This document shows positions 31,255 through 36,740 of a stretch of DNA of 36,740 nt, piece by piece. The position numbers were made by a program, and so were the translations under genes. Below the pieces are notes generated by a model that made no database searches, was not told where the DNA came from, and was given only the letters and a program-made list of their open reading frames with translations. The DNA comes from Nitrospiraceae bacterium (GTDB lineage Bacteria > Nitrospirota > Thermodesulfovibrionia > UBA6902): NCBI GenBank assembly GCA_003599505.1, contig QZKO01000020.1, forward strand, positions 1 to 36,740, given 5' to 3'. The stretch's first letter is position 1; each line of letters opens with the position of its first letter.

Positions 31255-32331
31255 ATGATTAATGAGCAAAGCATAAAACAATACATCAAAAACCTCTTCG
31301 GCGTTAAAACCGAACACGTCAACATCAAAAAGCTCGGCGAAGGTGTACAGGGCGCAGGGTTTCTCGTAGAAGTGCAAACGCCGGAGGGACCCAGATCATA
31401 CGTCATAAAAGGACTCTTCCCCGACGGGCTGGAGCATGATTACCCCGCTGACAGGGCGGGAGTATTTCTGCTCGATCTCGATGAGTTCAAGAACCTGCCG
31501 AAGCATGTAAAGGCTATCGATGTGCTTGCCGAGCTGGAAGATGGCTCCATAAAATCCATCGGCGGCGGAAAAGAATATTATCTCCTGATGGAAAGGGCGG
31601 AGGGTCGTCATTATTTTCACGATCTGGCTGCTTTCGCCGGAAAAGAAAGACTTGATGATACGGACCGCGCGAAAATAAAGGCAATGACAGCTTATCTTTC
31701 TGAAATCCATTCTGTAAAAAAAGAATCGAGGCATCTTTACTGGAGAAAAATAAGAGACACTATCGGACACGGGGAATGTCTGATGGGTGTATTTGATACA
31801 TATCCTGACGGAATATTGAGCTATGAAGAGATTGCGGATATTGAAAAGAAGTGCGTGGACTGGCGGATGAAATTGAAACCGAAGGTCAACAGGCTTTGCC
31901 GGATACACGGGGATTTTCACCCGGGGAATATATGGTTTAAAGAAGAGGGGCAAGGGGCAAGGGGCAAGGGGGGGGTTATCGACTTCATCCTTCTCGACCG
32001 CAGTCGCGGTCCGTGGGGCGAGGCTGCTGATGACATAACAGCCCTGACAATAAACTACATCTTTTTTTCAATCAATAATTACGGCGATGTCAGAGGGGCT
32101 TATCTCGAAGCGCTGAAACTGTTTTATGATGACTATATAATAAAGACAGGAGATACGGAGCTGCCGGAAATTGTTGCCCCCTTCTATGCCTTCAGGGGAG
32201 CGGTAGTGGCCAATCCTGTTTTCTACCCGGACGTCACGCAGGAAAACAGGCGAAAGATTTTTAACTTTGTGCATGGCGTTCTGGATGATGAATCGTTTAA
32301 AGTAGAGAAGGTGAATGAGTATTTAAAATAA
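31255..32331 (+). CDS. APH-fold phosphotransferase (aminoglycoside/choline-kinase-like)
   Basis: 358 residues, starting two bases after the uvrC stop. Kinase-like features: a Gly-containing N-lobe loop (KLGEGVQGAGFLVEV), catalytic loop IHGDFHPGNIWF (about residues 217-228), and metal-binding Asp in VIDFILLDRSRGPWGEAADDI. Substrates of such enzymes range from antibiotics to choline, sugars and homoserine; the target here is unknown. Between the catalytic loop and the Asp motif, residues 230-240 are encoded by three GGGGCAA heptamers plus a G run (31947-31975), giving a Gly-rich loop foreign to the family. The neighbouring phosphatase-family gene may act on its product. Confidence 0.8.
   Translation: MINEQSIKQYIKNLFGVKTEHVNIKKLGEGVQGAGFLVEVQTPEGPRSYVIKGLFPDGLEHDYPADRAGVFLLDLDEFKNLPKHVKAIDVLAELEDGSIKSIGGGKEYYLLMERAEGRHYFHDLAAFAGKERLDDTDRAKIKAMTAYLSEIHSVKKESRHLYWRKIRDTIGHGECLMGVFDTYPDGILSYEEIADIEKKCVDWRMKLKPKVNRLCRIHGDFHPGNIWFKEEGQGARGKGGVIDFILLDRSRGPWGEAADDITALTINYIFFSINNYGDVRGAYLEALKLFYDDYIIKTGDTELPEIVAPFYAFRGAVVANPVFYPDVTQENRRKIFNFVHGVLDDESFKVEKVNEYLK
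31947..31975. repeat. Three tandem GGGGCAA heptamers inside the APH-like gene
   Basis: Perfect units at 31947-31953, 31954-31960 and 31961-31967, then eight G to 31975. A 7-bp unit read in frame gives a changing Gly/Gln/Ala/Arg/Lys loop. Copy-number change would shift the frame unless three units change together. Confidence 0.8.
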
Positions 32332-32377
32332 GGGTTCGAGCGGAAATACCCTTGGACCCTCGACCCCTTGAACCCTT
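32330..32377. repeat. Degenerate heptamer array with inverted ends before the IMPase-like gene
   Basis: CTTGGAC, CCTCGAC and CCCTTGA (32351-32371) run with period 7. AAGGGTTC (32330-32337) is the exact complement of GAACCCTT (32370-32377), so the region can fold as a hairpin. It occupies the whole gap between the two genes. Confidence 0.55.
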
Positions 32378-32385
32378 TTATTATT

Positions 32386-33183
32386 ATGGATATCAACGCC
32401 CTCAGAAAAATCGGTAAAAGATTACGGAAAGAGATTCTTTCCCACCTGGAGGAGCTGCGCAAAGCGGAGTCTTTCGGTAAAGGCGCGAGCGGCGACATCA
32501 CAAACCCGATCGATAAGAGGGCCGAAGAGATTGTTATTGAAGAAGTTGAAAAGCTCAGGGGGCCTGTAACGATCGTGTCGGAAGAATGCGGGATCAAAGA
32601 TATCAACGGCGGCGGGGCCAAACTCCTGCTGGACCCGATTGACGGCAGCAGGAACGCAATAAGCGGCATCCCGGTTTTTTCAACTTCAATTGCCGTTGTG
32701 GACGGAGAAACAATAGGCGACACCGCCATAGGGTATGTTATTAATCTCATCAGCGGGGATGAATTCTGGGCAACAAAAGGCAAAGGCAGTTATTTGAATG
32801 GTGTCAGGATAAAGACACAGCAGGATGATGCCTTCAGGGTTATTGCCTATGAGGCGCAGACCCCGAAAGTGGACATACCCAGGATTGTCCCCCTGCTGTC
32901 ATTGTTCCGGAGGGCACGCTGTTTTGGTTCGACAGCGCTTGATATGGCTTTTCTTGCCCAGGGAGCCGTAAGCATGTTTATCACTCCCGCCCTGTCAAGG
33001 AGTTTTGATTTTGTCGCCGGATACCTGCTGATAAAGGAAGCAGGCGGTATTGTTACCGATCTCAACGGTAAAGGGATTGAAAAGTTTGAAGTAGGATTAA
33101 AAAGGATAACCCCTCTCCTTGCCTCCGCGAATGAGAAGCTTCATAAAAAAGCGCTGGATGCGCTGAAAAAGCCGTTATCCTGA
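32386..33183 (+). CDS. Inositol monophosphatase family protein
   Basis: 265 residues from ATG 32386 (an in-frame TTG at 32368 lies in the repeat). Metal-binding motifs: S65-E66-E67 and D83-P-I-D86-G-S88, followed by GIPVFSTSIAVVDG and, near the C-terminus, SRSFDFVAGYLLIKEAGGIVTDLNG. Family members dephosphorylate myo-inositol-1-phosphate, fructose-1,6-bisphosphate or related sugar phosphates with Mg2+. The presence of inositol-phosphate synthase at 4.7 kb makes inositol-1-phosphate an attractive substrate, but archaeal-like branches also act on fructose bisphosphate. No clear ribosome site is seen. Confidence 0.88.
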   Translation: MDINALRKIGKRLRKEILSHLEELRKAESFGKGASGDITNPIDKRAEEIVIEEVEKLRGPVTIVSEECGIKDINGGGAKLLLDPIDGSRNAISGIPVFSTSIAVVDGETIGDTAIGYVINLISGDEFWATKGKGSYLNGVRIKTQQDDAFRVIAYEAQTPKVDIPRIVPLLSLFRRARCFGSTALDMAFLAQGAVSMFITPALSRSFDFVAGYLLIKEAGGIVTDLNGKGIEKFEVGLKRITPLLASANEKLHKKALDALKKPLS

Positions 33184-33193
33184 AAAAAACTTT

Positions 33194-33257
33194 TCAGCCA
33201 CGGATTATCTTTATAGTTTTACTTCTTTCGTGGTTTTTCGTGTTCCTTCGTGGCTGA
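33194..33257. repeat. Intergenic repeat with inverted ends and three 10-mers
   Basis: TCAGCCACG (33194-33202) is the exact complement of CGTGGCTGA (33249-33257). Inside, TTCGTGGTTT, TTCGTGTTCC and TTCGTGGCTG (33227-33256) run with period 10. It fills the gap between convergent genes and could help end transcription, though no T-run follows the stem. Confidence 0.6.
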
Positions 33258-33262
33258 TTAAA

Positions 33263-34015
33263 TTACGTAATTACTACTGAATCATCCGCTCCGAAAGAAT
33301 TGGGGGCATACTTATCAGCGTGCCAGTCGTTCTCCCAGCGATCGCCGTCAATAAGATATTTAAATTTGTACTCCCTGCCGGAACTCAGGTCCACTGAAAC
33401 GGAAAAATCACCGCTCTTAAGTTTTATCATTTGAATACCGGACATGTCCCAGTCATTAAAATCACCAACGACTGTTACACTCCGGGCCTCCGGCGCCGCC
33501 GCCTTCGACAGTCTGAACGTTACCCTGCACGTGCTTCCGTCTTCAAGATACTGTTTCACGAGGCCCTGCTTTTCCGGTTTTTGAGGCATCTCTTTTTTCT
33601 GAACGGTGGGTCTGGATAAAACTTCTTTCCCGCGGCCCTTGTGATAGACGTCTTTACCTTTAAGAAAACTGTCCCTGGGGATATTTGTATGATGGGATAT
33701 TCTTTCTATTATCTCATTGTAAAGGCCTTCCTTCTGCGCCTGAAATTTGACCCCGGCATAGTTTATATTCCCTTCCCTTCTCTTCCACATCACATCGCCG
33801 AACATGGAAAGGGGGGCATCGCCCTGAGGAAATTTCAGTTGCAGCTCCAGGCTTTCATTCCGGATGAAATTAAATTCACGAGCCTCAAGACTCAGCCCTT
33901 CAGCGGATATGTTTTTCATCAAACCAAGTGAATACTGGGTTTTCCCGCCTGTGGGTCTGAATTTTACAATAAGAGGGAGATCGAATCTTTTAAATCTTCT
34001 TTTGCCTTCCAGCAT
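33263..34015 (-). CDS. PilZ domain fused to a glycogen-binding (CBM48/AMPK-beta-like) domain
   Basis: 250 residues. PilZ domain at about 5-110, with the c-di-GMP-binding pair R6-x3-R10 and N35-x-S37-x2-G40 both present. A linker rich in Lys/Gln/Pro (about 120-165) joins a C-terminal E-set domain: VTVVGDFNDWD, then FSVSVDLSSGREYKFKYLIDGDRWENDWHADKY and NSFGADDSVV, typical of CBM48 modules that bind alpha-glucan. The protein is probably cytosolic and could relay c-di-GMP level to glycogen or to a glycogen-associated enzyme. A strong ribosome site (AAGGAGAG) precedes the start. The window also holds a c-di-GMP-degrading HD-GYP regulator at 3.5 kb. Confidence 0.85.
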   Translation of the reverse strand: MLEGKRRFKRFDLPLIVKFRPTGGKTQYSLGLMKNISAEGLSLEAREFNFIRNESLELQLKFPQGDAPLSMFGDVMWKRREGNINYAGVKFQAQKEGLYNEIIERISHHTNIPRDSFLKGKDVYHKGRGKEVLSRPTVQKKEMPQKPEKQGLVKQYLEDGSTCRVTFRLSKAAAPEARSVTVVGDFNDWDMSGIQMIKLKSGDFSVSVDLSSGREYKFKYLIDGDRWENDWHADKYAPNSFGADDSVVIT

Positions 34016-34143
34016 GGTTTCTCTCCTTTCATTGTCGGTTAGCCATTACACTATAATCCACAATCACACAGTATCTGTCAATTAAATTCTTCGGCAGCCG
34101 CAGACCTTAGTCCCGGTTTCAATCCGTGAAGACCCCTTTGTGT

Positions 34144-34149
34144 TATATT
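34144..34149 (+). promoter_or_regulatory. -10 box of the DUF3786 gene, six bases before the ATG
   Basis: TATATT ends six bases before ATG 34156 and there is no Shine-Dalgarno sequence. The -35 is poor (TTTCAA at 34117-34122, spacing 21). Confidence 0.35.
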
Positions 34150-34155
34150 TAAATT

Positions 34156-34905
34156 ATGAGCCCCCTCGACGTCTATAAAAAACTCCCCCGCAAAAACTGC
34201 GGGAAATGTCCGTCAGGGACCTGCATGCCGTTTGCGGCGCAATTTCTGAGGAGACTTGTCTCTTCAACTGACTGCCCTGAGCTCGATGAGCAGGGCAGGC
34301 AGGAGCTTGACGCCATGCTCTCCGGCTCAAGCGACTGGAAGGAGAGACGTCTTCAGGAATTGTTTCAGGAGATTTTCAGTGTGGGGTTTTCAGAGATTGC
34401 AGAGAGAATCGGCGCAACTGTTAAAGACGGCGAACTGAAAATTCGCTATATGGGAAAAGACATTATCGTAACCCGCTCCGGGTTCAGTCCCGAGTTGAAC
34501 ATATGGGACAAACTGCTTGTCCTCATGTATATTAAAACCGCGGGCAGCCGGCCTCTTACCGGAAAGTGGGTGCCTTTCAGGCAGCTCAAAGACGGGCTTA
34601 TCAGATCAGAAAGTTTTCACGAGGCATGTGAACAGTCGCTTGCAAGGATGTTCGGAAAAAATCCCGACGGCTTTCTTCAGAAGCTGTATGGATCAGGCGC
34701 GCAGGAGGCGGAGGGTTTTTCTGCAAGGCACAGTCTCATAGTTTATCCCCTGCCTAAAATTCCCTTCCTCATCCTTCTCTGGCCGGCAGACGAAGAGTTC
34801 GGGCCTGATTGCAAGGTACTCTTCGACTCCACTGTTACGGATTATATCGACGTCGAGGCCCTGCTCTACCTCGGGATAGCGCTGGTACGGGAACTTGGAA
34901 CTTGA
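34156..34905 (+). CDS. DUF3786 protein with N-terminal 4Fe-4S motif
   Basis: 249 residues. LPRKNCGKCPSGTCMPFA with C15, C18, C23, and C40 a little later matches the 4Fe-4S domain found at the N-terminus of the corrinoid iron-sulfur protein large subunit and in related anaerobe proteins. The remainder fits DUF3786 (NIWDKLLVLMYI, GKWVPFRQLKDG, FPILLWPADEEF-like block FLILLWPADEEFGPDCKVLFD). These proteins are common in acetogenic, sulfate-reducing and methanogenic organisms; their role is not established but is likely linked to one-carbon or corrinoid metabolism. The presence of the cluster motif suggests an anaerobic host. Confidence 0.85.
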   Translation: MSPLDVYKKLPRKNCGKCPSGTCMPFAAQFLRRLVSSTDCPELDEQGRQELDAMLSGSSDWKERRLQELFQEIFSVGFSEIAERIGATVKDGELKIRYMGKDIIVTRSGFSPELNIWDKLLVLMYIKTAGSRPLTGKWVPFRQLKDGLIRSESFHEACEQSLARMFGKNPDGFLQKLYGSGAQEAEGFSARHSLIVYPLPKIPFLILLWPADEEFGPDCKVLFDSTVTDYIDVEALLYLGIALVRELGT

Positions 34906-34983
34906 ATATTCCTGAACTCACCCCCAATGGGAAAGAAAGGGGTCGTCAATGTTGGAGTCTTCAAGTAAAGTTCATCCTGAAGG

Positions 34984-35217
34984 TCATGCAGCGTATTCTT
35001 CTTCATGTGCCAATCGTTTTGCCGCATACAAAAGCGCGGCCCTTATATCATCTACTTTCAGAAATGGATAATCCCTCCTGATATCTTCAAAAGACTCACC
35101 ATATGCAATCTTCTCGACGATAATCTCAACAGTGAGTCTCGTCCCTTTAATAACAGGCTTTCCAAGCATTATCCGGGGATTCACTGCAATCCGTTTAAGT
35201 AATTTTCCCTCCGTCAT
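34984..35217 (-). CDS. DUF433 protein (antitoxin-like)
   Basis: 77 residues. ISVNPRIMLGKPVIKGTR-like sequence (RIAVNPRIMLGKPVIKGTRLTVEIIVEKIA) and DIRRDYPFLKVDDIRAALLYA are the standard DUF433 signature, a small winged-helix-like protein usually paired with a DUF5615 (PIN-like, Mut7-C) toxin. A GGAGGA ribosome site precedes the ATG. Its start overlaps by four bases (ATGA) the stop of a short upstream ORF that resembles the end of a DUF5615 protein, so it appears to be left over from, or still part of, a TA pair. Confidence 0.88.
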   Translation of the reverse strand: MTEGKLLKRIAVNPRIMLGKPVIKGTRLTVEIIVEKIAYGESFEDIRRDYPFLKVDDIRAALLYAAKRLAHEEEYAA

Positions 35218-35411
35218 TTTATGTCCTCCAAAGGTATAAACCTGATCTTTTTGTCCGTTATAACGACAAAATGGTTTATAAGCTTCTTATTATAATGCTG
35301 CAGGAGTTTCTTAACCAATCTAAGTTTATCAGTAACCCCTTGCCCCTTCATTCTTATAAGAATTAATGGTGCAAAGCGCCAGGCATATCTAATCGAGCTT
35401 GACGCGGCATG
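35214..35411 (-). pseudogene. Truncated DUF5615-like toxin remnant
   Basis: On the minus strand the frame is open from 35411 to a TGA at 35214-35216. It reads FAPLILIRMKGQGVTDKLR then HFVVITDKKIRFIPLEDIK, which resembles the C-terminal third of DUF5615 proteins (a PxILLR strand followed by a helix and an xVVVxxxxVRIRPL ending). The N-terminal half with the catalytic Asp residues (LLDENL-type start) is missing; a stop codon lies at 35412-35414 and nothing similar is found further upstream. An internal ATG at 35351 could still give 45 residues. It overlaps the DUF433 start by four bases. Confidence 0.6.
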
Positions 35412-35513
35412 TTAAATTCTATGAATGTCGTTTATCCTGTCAATCATAATGCACTCTGAGAACCAACGTTATATATAGAAATAGCATACGATTAAACTCC
35501 CCCATGTCTTTCT

Positions 35514-36134
35514 TCAGCGTTCTTTTTCCCTTTCCTCCCACAACTGATCTACTGGAATATTTATTCTTTCCCTTTTCTCATCATATCTGTACCACTTAAT
35601 TCGTGGATCAAAAACATTCACCTGTGAAATATCAGTCCACTTGGTAGGCGCAAGCTCAATTCCGTAATCGCCTTCGGCTTGGTAACGCTTAAAAAAATAT
35701 ACAGACCCTCTGCCGGTCCACCAGAGCCTTATAGTGCCACATTTAATCTCTTTGTTAACGCCAAATAAAACCACCGGATGACCAAAAAGCGACCACTTTG
35801 CCTTTGGAGAAGAGAGCACGTCTTTTCTGAATTTCACATTGTCTTTTGTAAAATCTCCAGTCTTGTCATCCTGGTAATATGATTCGTATTCAGCATAGCG
35901 ATCATCCTCTGTTTTCCCAGTCCAAAACTTTGTGAACTTTACAGCACAATAGTCTGCGTCTTTACGGACAAACAATATCTTTCCCAACGGCATTGATACT
36001 CCATTAGGAGCAATATGAACTTCATCGGAAACTGAGGGGATATTAGCCACTTGATTAGACGCCGCCATTCCTTTCTCCACCATTAGCAGTATTATTACTA
36101 AATAAAAAATAATCACGCATATGGATTTTCTCAT
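35514..36134 (-). CDS. Secreted protein of unknown function
   Basis: 206 residues. A signal peptide is clear (MRKSICVIIFYLVIILLMVEKGMAAS, with cleavage likely after AxA-like GMA-A). The mature part contains two Cys (DADYCAVKF, EIKCGTIRLWW), many aromatic and charged residues, and a Glu/Arg-rich tail. No catalytic motif or repeat is visible, and I do not recognise the family. Base composition is AT-richer than the housekeeping genes. No strong ribosome site is seen, though coding character and the signal sequence support it. Confidence 0.65.
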   Translation of the reverse strand: MRKSICVIIFYLVIILLMVEKGMAASNQVANIPSVSDEVHIAPNGVSMPLGKILFVRKDADYCAVKFTKFWTGKTEDDRYAEYESYYQDDKTGDFTKDNVKFRKDVLSSPKAKWSLFGHPVVLFGVNKEIKCGTIRLWWTGRGSVYFFKRYQAEGDYGIELAPTKWTDISQVNVFDPRIKWYRYDEKRERINIPVDQLWEEREKER

Positions 36135-36205
36135 TATTTATCACTCACGTAACTCATTTACCACAATCTCTGCGGCTTAAAATATTTTTTGTGTTTTGAT
36201 ATGCC

Positions 36206-36233
36206 TGTGGAATAGATGTATGTGGAATAGATG
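36206..36233. repeat. Short tandem duplication (15-bp unit)
   Basis: TGTGGAATAGATG occurs at 36206-36218 and again at 36221-36233, separated by two bases. It lies in the roughly 210-base gap between two minus-strand genes, where I see no other feature. Confidence 0.5.
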
Positions 36234-36347
36234 GGTGTCAAAGCTTCATTATACATTAAGCCTTCGAGTGATTCTTTTATTGAGCAGCGCACCGTTGATT
36301 TTGTCTCGTGGCGAGAACTCACCCTTTTATTCCCTTTGTCTTTCTAC

Positions 36348-36584
36348 TTATTTGCTTTTCTCATTTTTATTTATCCTTTTTTCAAATCTCCATCCTATAT
36401 AACCAACCAAAATCCAGTATATTAGTAATTTAAACCCGCCAAATAGTTTTTGAATTATGAAACTGTTCGGGTATATATCTCTTATAATGGCAGGCACAAT
36501 TATCAAAATAAGCCCAATAAAAGCAGTCATAACATCTCTTTTAGCTACCTTACGACTTAGATTATTTGAAGGCACATTATTCAT
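36348..36584 (-). CDS. Small membrane protein of unknown function
   Basis: 78 residues with two hydrophobic segments (about 20-35, VMTAFIGLILIIVPAII, and 50-68, LLIYWILVGYIGWRF) and a basic tail, so a two-span inner-membrane protein with both ends probably cytosolic. A good ribosome site (GGAGG complementary to 36593-36597, eight bases away) supports the start at 36584. No family recognised. The stretch from 36585 to the end of the window holds no further convincing gene. Confidence 0.62.
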   Translation of the reverse strand: MNNVPSNNLSRKVAKRDVMTAFIGLILIIVPAIIRDIYPNSFIIQKLFGGFKLLIYWILVGYIGWRFEKRINKNEKSK

Positions 36585-36740
36585 TATCTACACCTCCGAT
36601 AATATTGTCTTAGTAAGGCTGCTTCTGCGGGATGAAAGAGATTGTGCATACCATGAGTTTATGATAACGAAATCAGAAGAAACTGGGTAACACTTTTCCG
36701 TTTACGGTAATGGTAATAAAGCCCTTCATGTTCAGCCAGA

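Noticed and set aside
36196-36425. Overlapping plus-strand ORFs of 64-68 codons near the window end
   Set aside because: Low-complexity Leu/Phe/Ser-rich products, no ribosome site, and they overlap a better-supported minus-strand membrane protein.
1-36740. CRISPR array, tRNA, rRNA or insertion-sequence genes
   Set aside because: No regularly spaced 25-40-bp direct repeats, no transposase or integrase motifs, and no sequence I could fold as a tRNA or rRNA were found by reading both strands; covariance-model searches could not be run.
36660-36740. Possible C-terminal end of a minus-strand gene entering from beyond the window
   Set aside because: A short frame ending near 36684 reads MKGFITITVNGKVLPSFF, but it is too short to judge and no family is recognisable.

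Overview
The window reads as a chromosomal segment of a Gram-negative, probably anaerobic bacterium with a Nitrospirota (Thermodesulfovibrionia)- or Desulfobacterota-like gene repertoire. That guess rests on the split-Soret-type cytochrome, the DUF3786 iron-sulfur protein, bacterial inositol-1-phosphate synthase, many PAS/GAF histidine kinases and c-di-GMP proteins, and intergenic palindromic and heptamer repeats. It is an inference from gene content, not a phylogenetic result. Coding density is high and most genes are on the plus strand.

Layout. 1-2.5 kb: universal stress protein, YeeE/YedE sulfur transporter and Tat-exported split-Soret-like cytochrome c. 2.5-3.4 kb (minus): OsmC and CutA. 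3.5-9.5 kb: HD-GYP response regulator, inositol-1-phosphate synthase, class II aldolase, DnaG primase, a small Cys protein, L31. 9.6-12.6 kb: the conserved DUF1385-prfA-prmC block, with palindromic repeats read in frame inside prmC. 12.6-18.8 kb: a signalling block of two histidine kinases and a LuxR-type response regulator around an adenylate-forming ligase that overlaps a LuxI/FeeM-like acyltransferase. 18.9-20.6 kb: rplU-rpmA-obgE. 20.6-28.2 kb: an AT-richer defence/toxin-antitoxin island lying between obgE and proB, genes that are often neighbours. 28.2-33.2 kb: proB, uvrC, an APH-fold kinase and an inositol-monophosphatase-family enzyme. 33.2-36.7 kb: a PilZ-glycogen-binding fusion, a DUF3786 protein, a DUF433 gene with a truncated DUF5615-like partner, and lineage-specific small genes.

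The most unusual structure is in the island. A type IIG restriction-modification gene appears to be interrupted near its 3' end by a VbhA-like antitoxin plus Fic-toxin module. The nuclease and methylase part runs in frame into Fic to give a 1419-codon ORF. The antitoxin, carrying a [S/T]xxxE[G/N] inhibitory motif, is encoded in another frame inside that ORF. The enzyme's own C-terminal segment resumes immediately after Fic as a separate ORF. A PIN-like gene, an XRE/ImmA-type regulator-protease and a DUF4411 PIN protein follow.

Other points of interest: a candidate acyl-signal synthesis locus (ligase + autoinducer-synthase-like enzyme + two-component genes); a 28-bp perfect palindrome present inside prmC and again over the proB stop codon; similar repeat-derived insertions in uvrC and the APH-like gene; at least five genes whose -10 box lies 6-7 nt before the ATG, suggesting leaderless transcripts; and a PilZ-CBM48 fusion that could tie c-di-GMP to glycogen.
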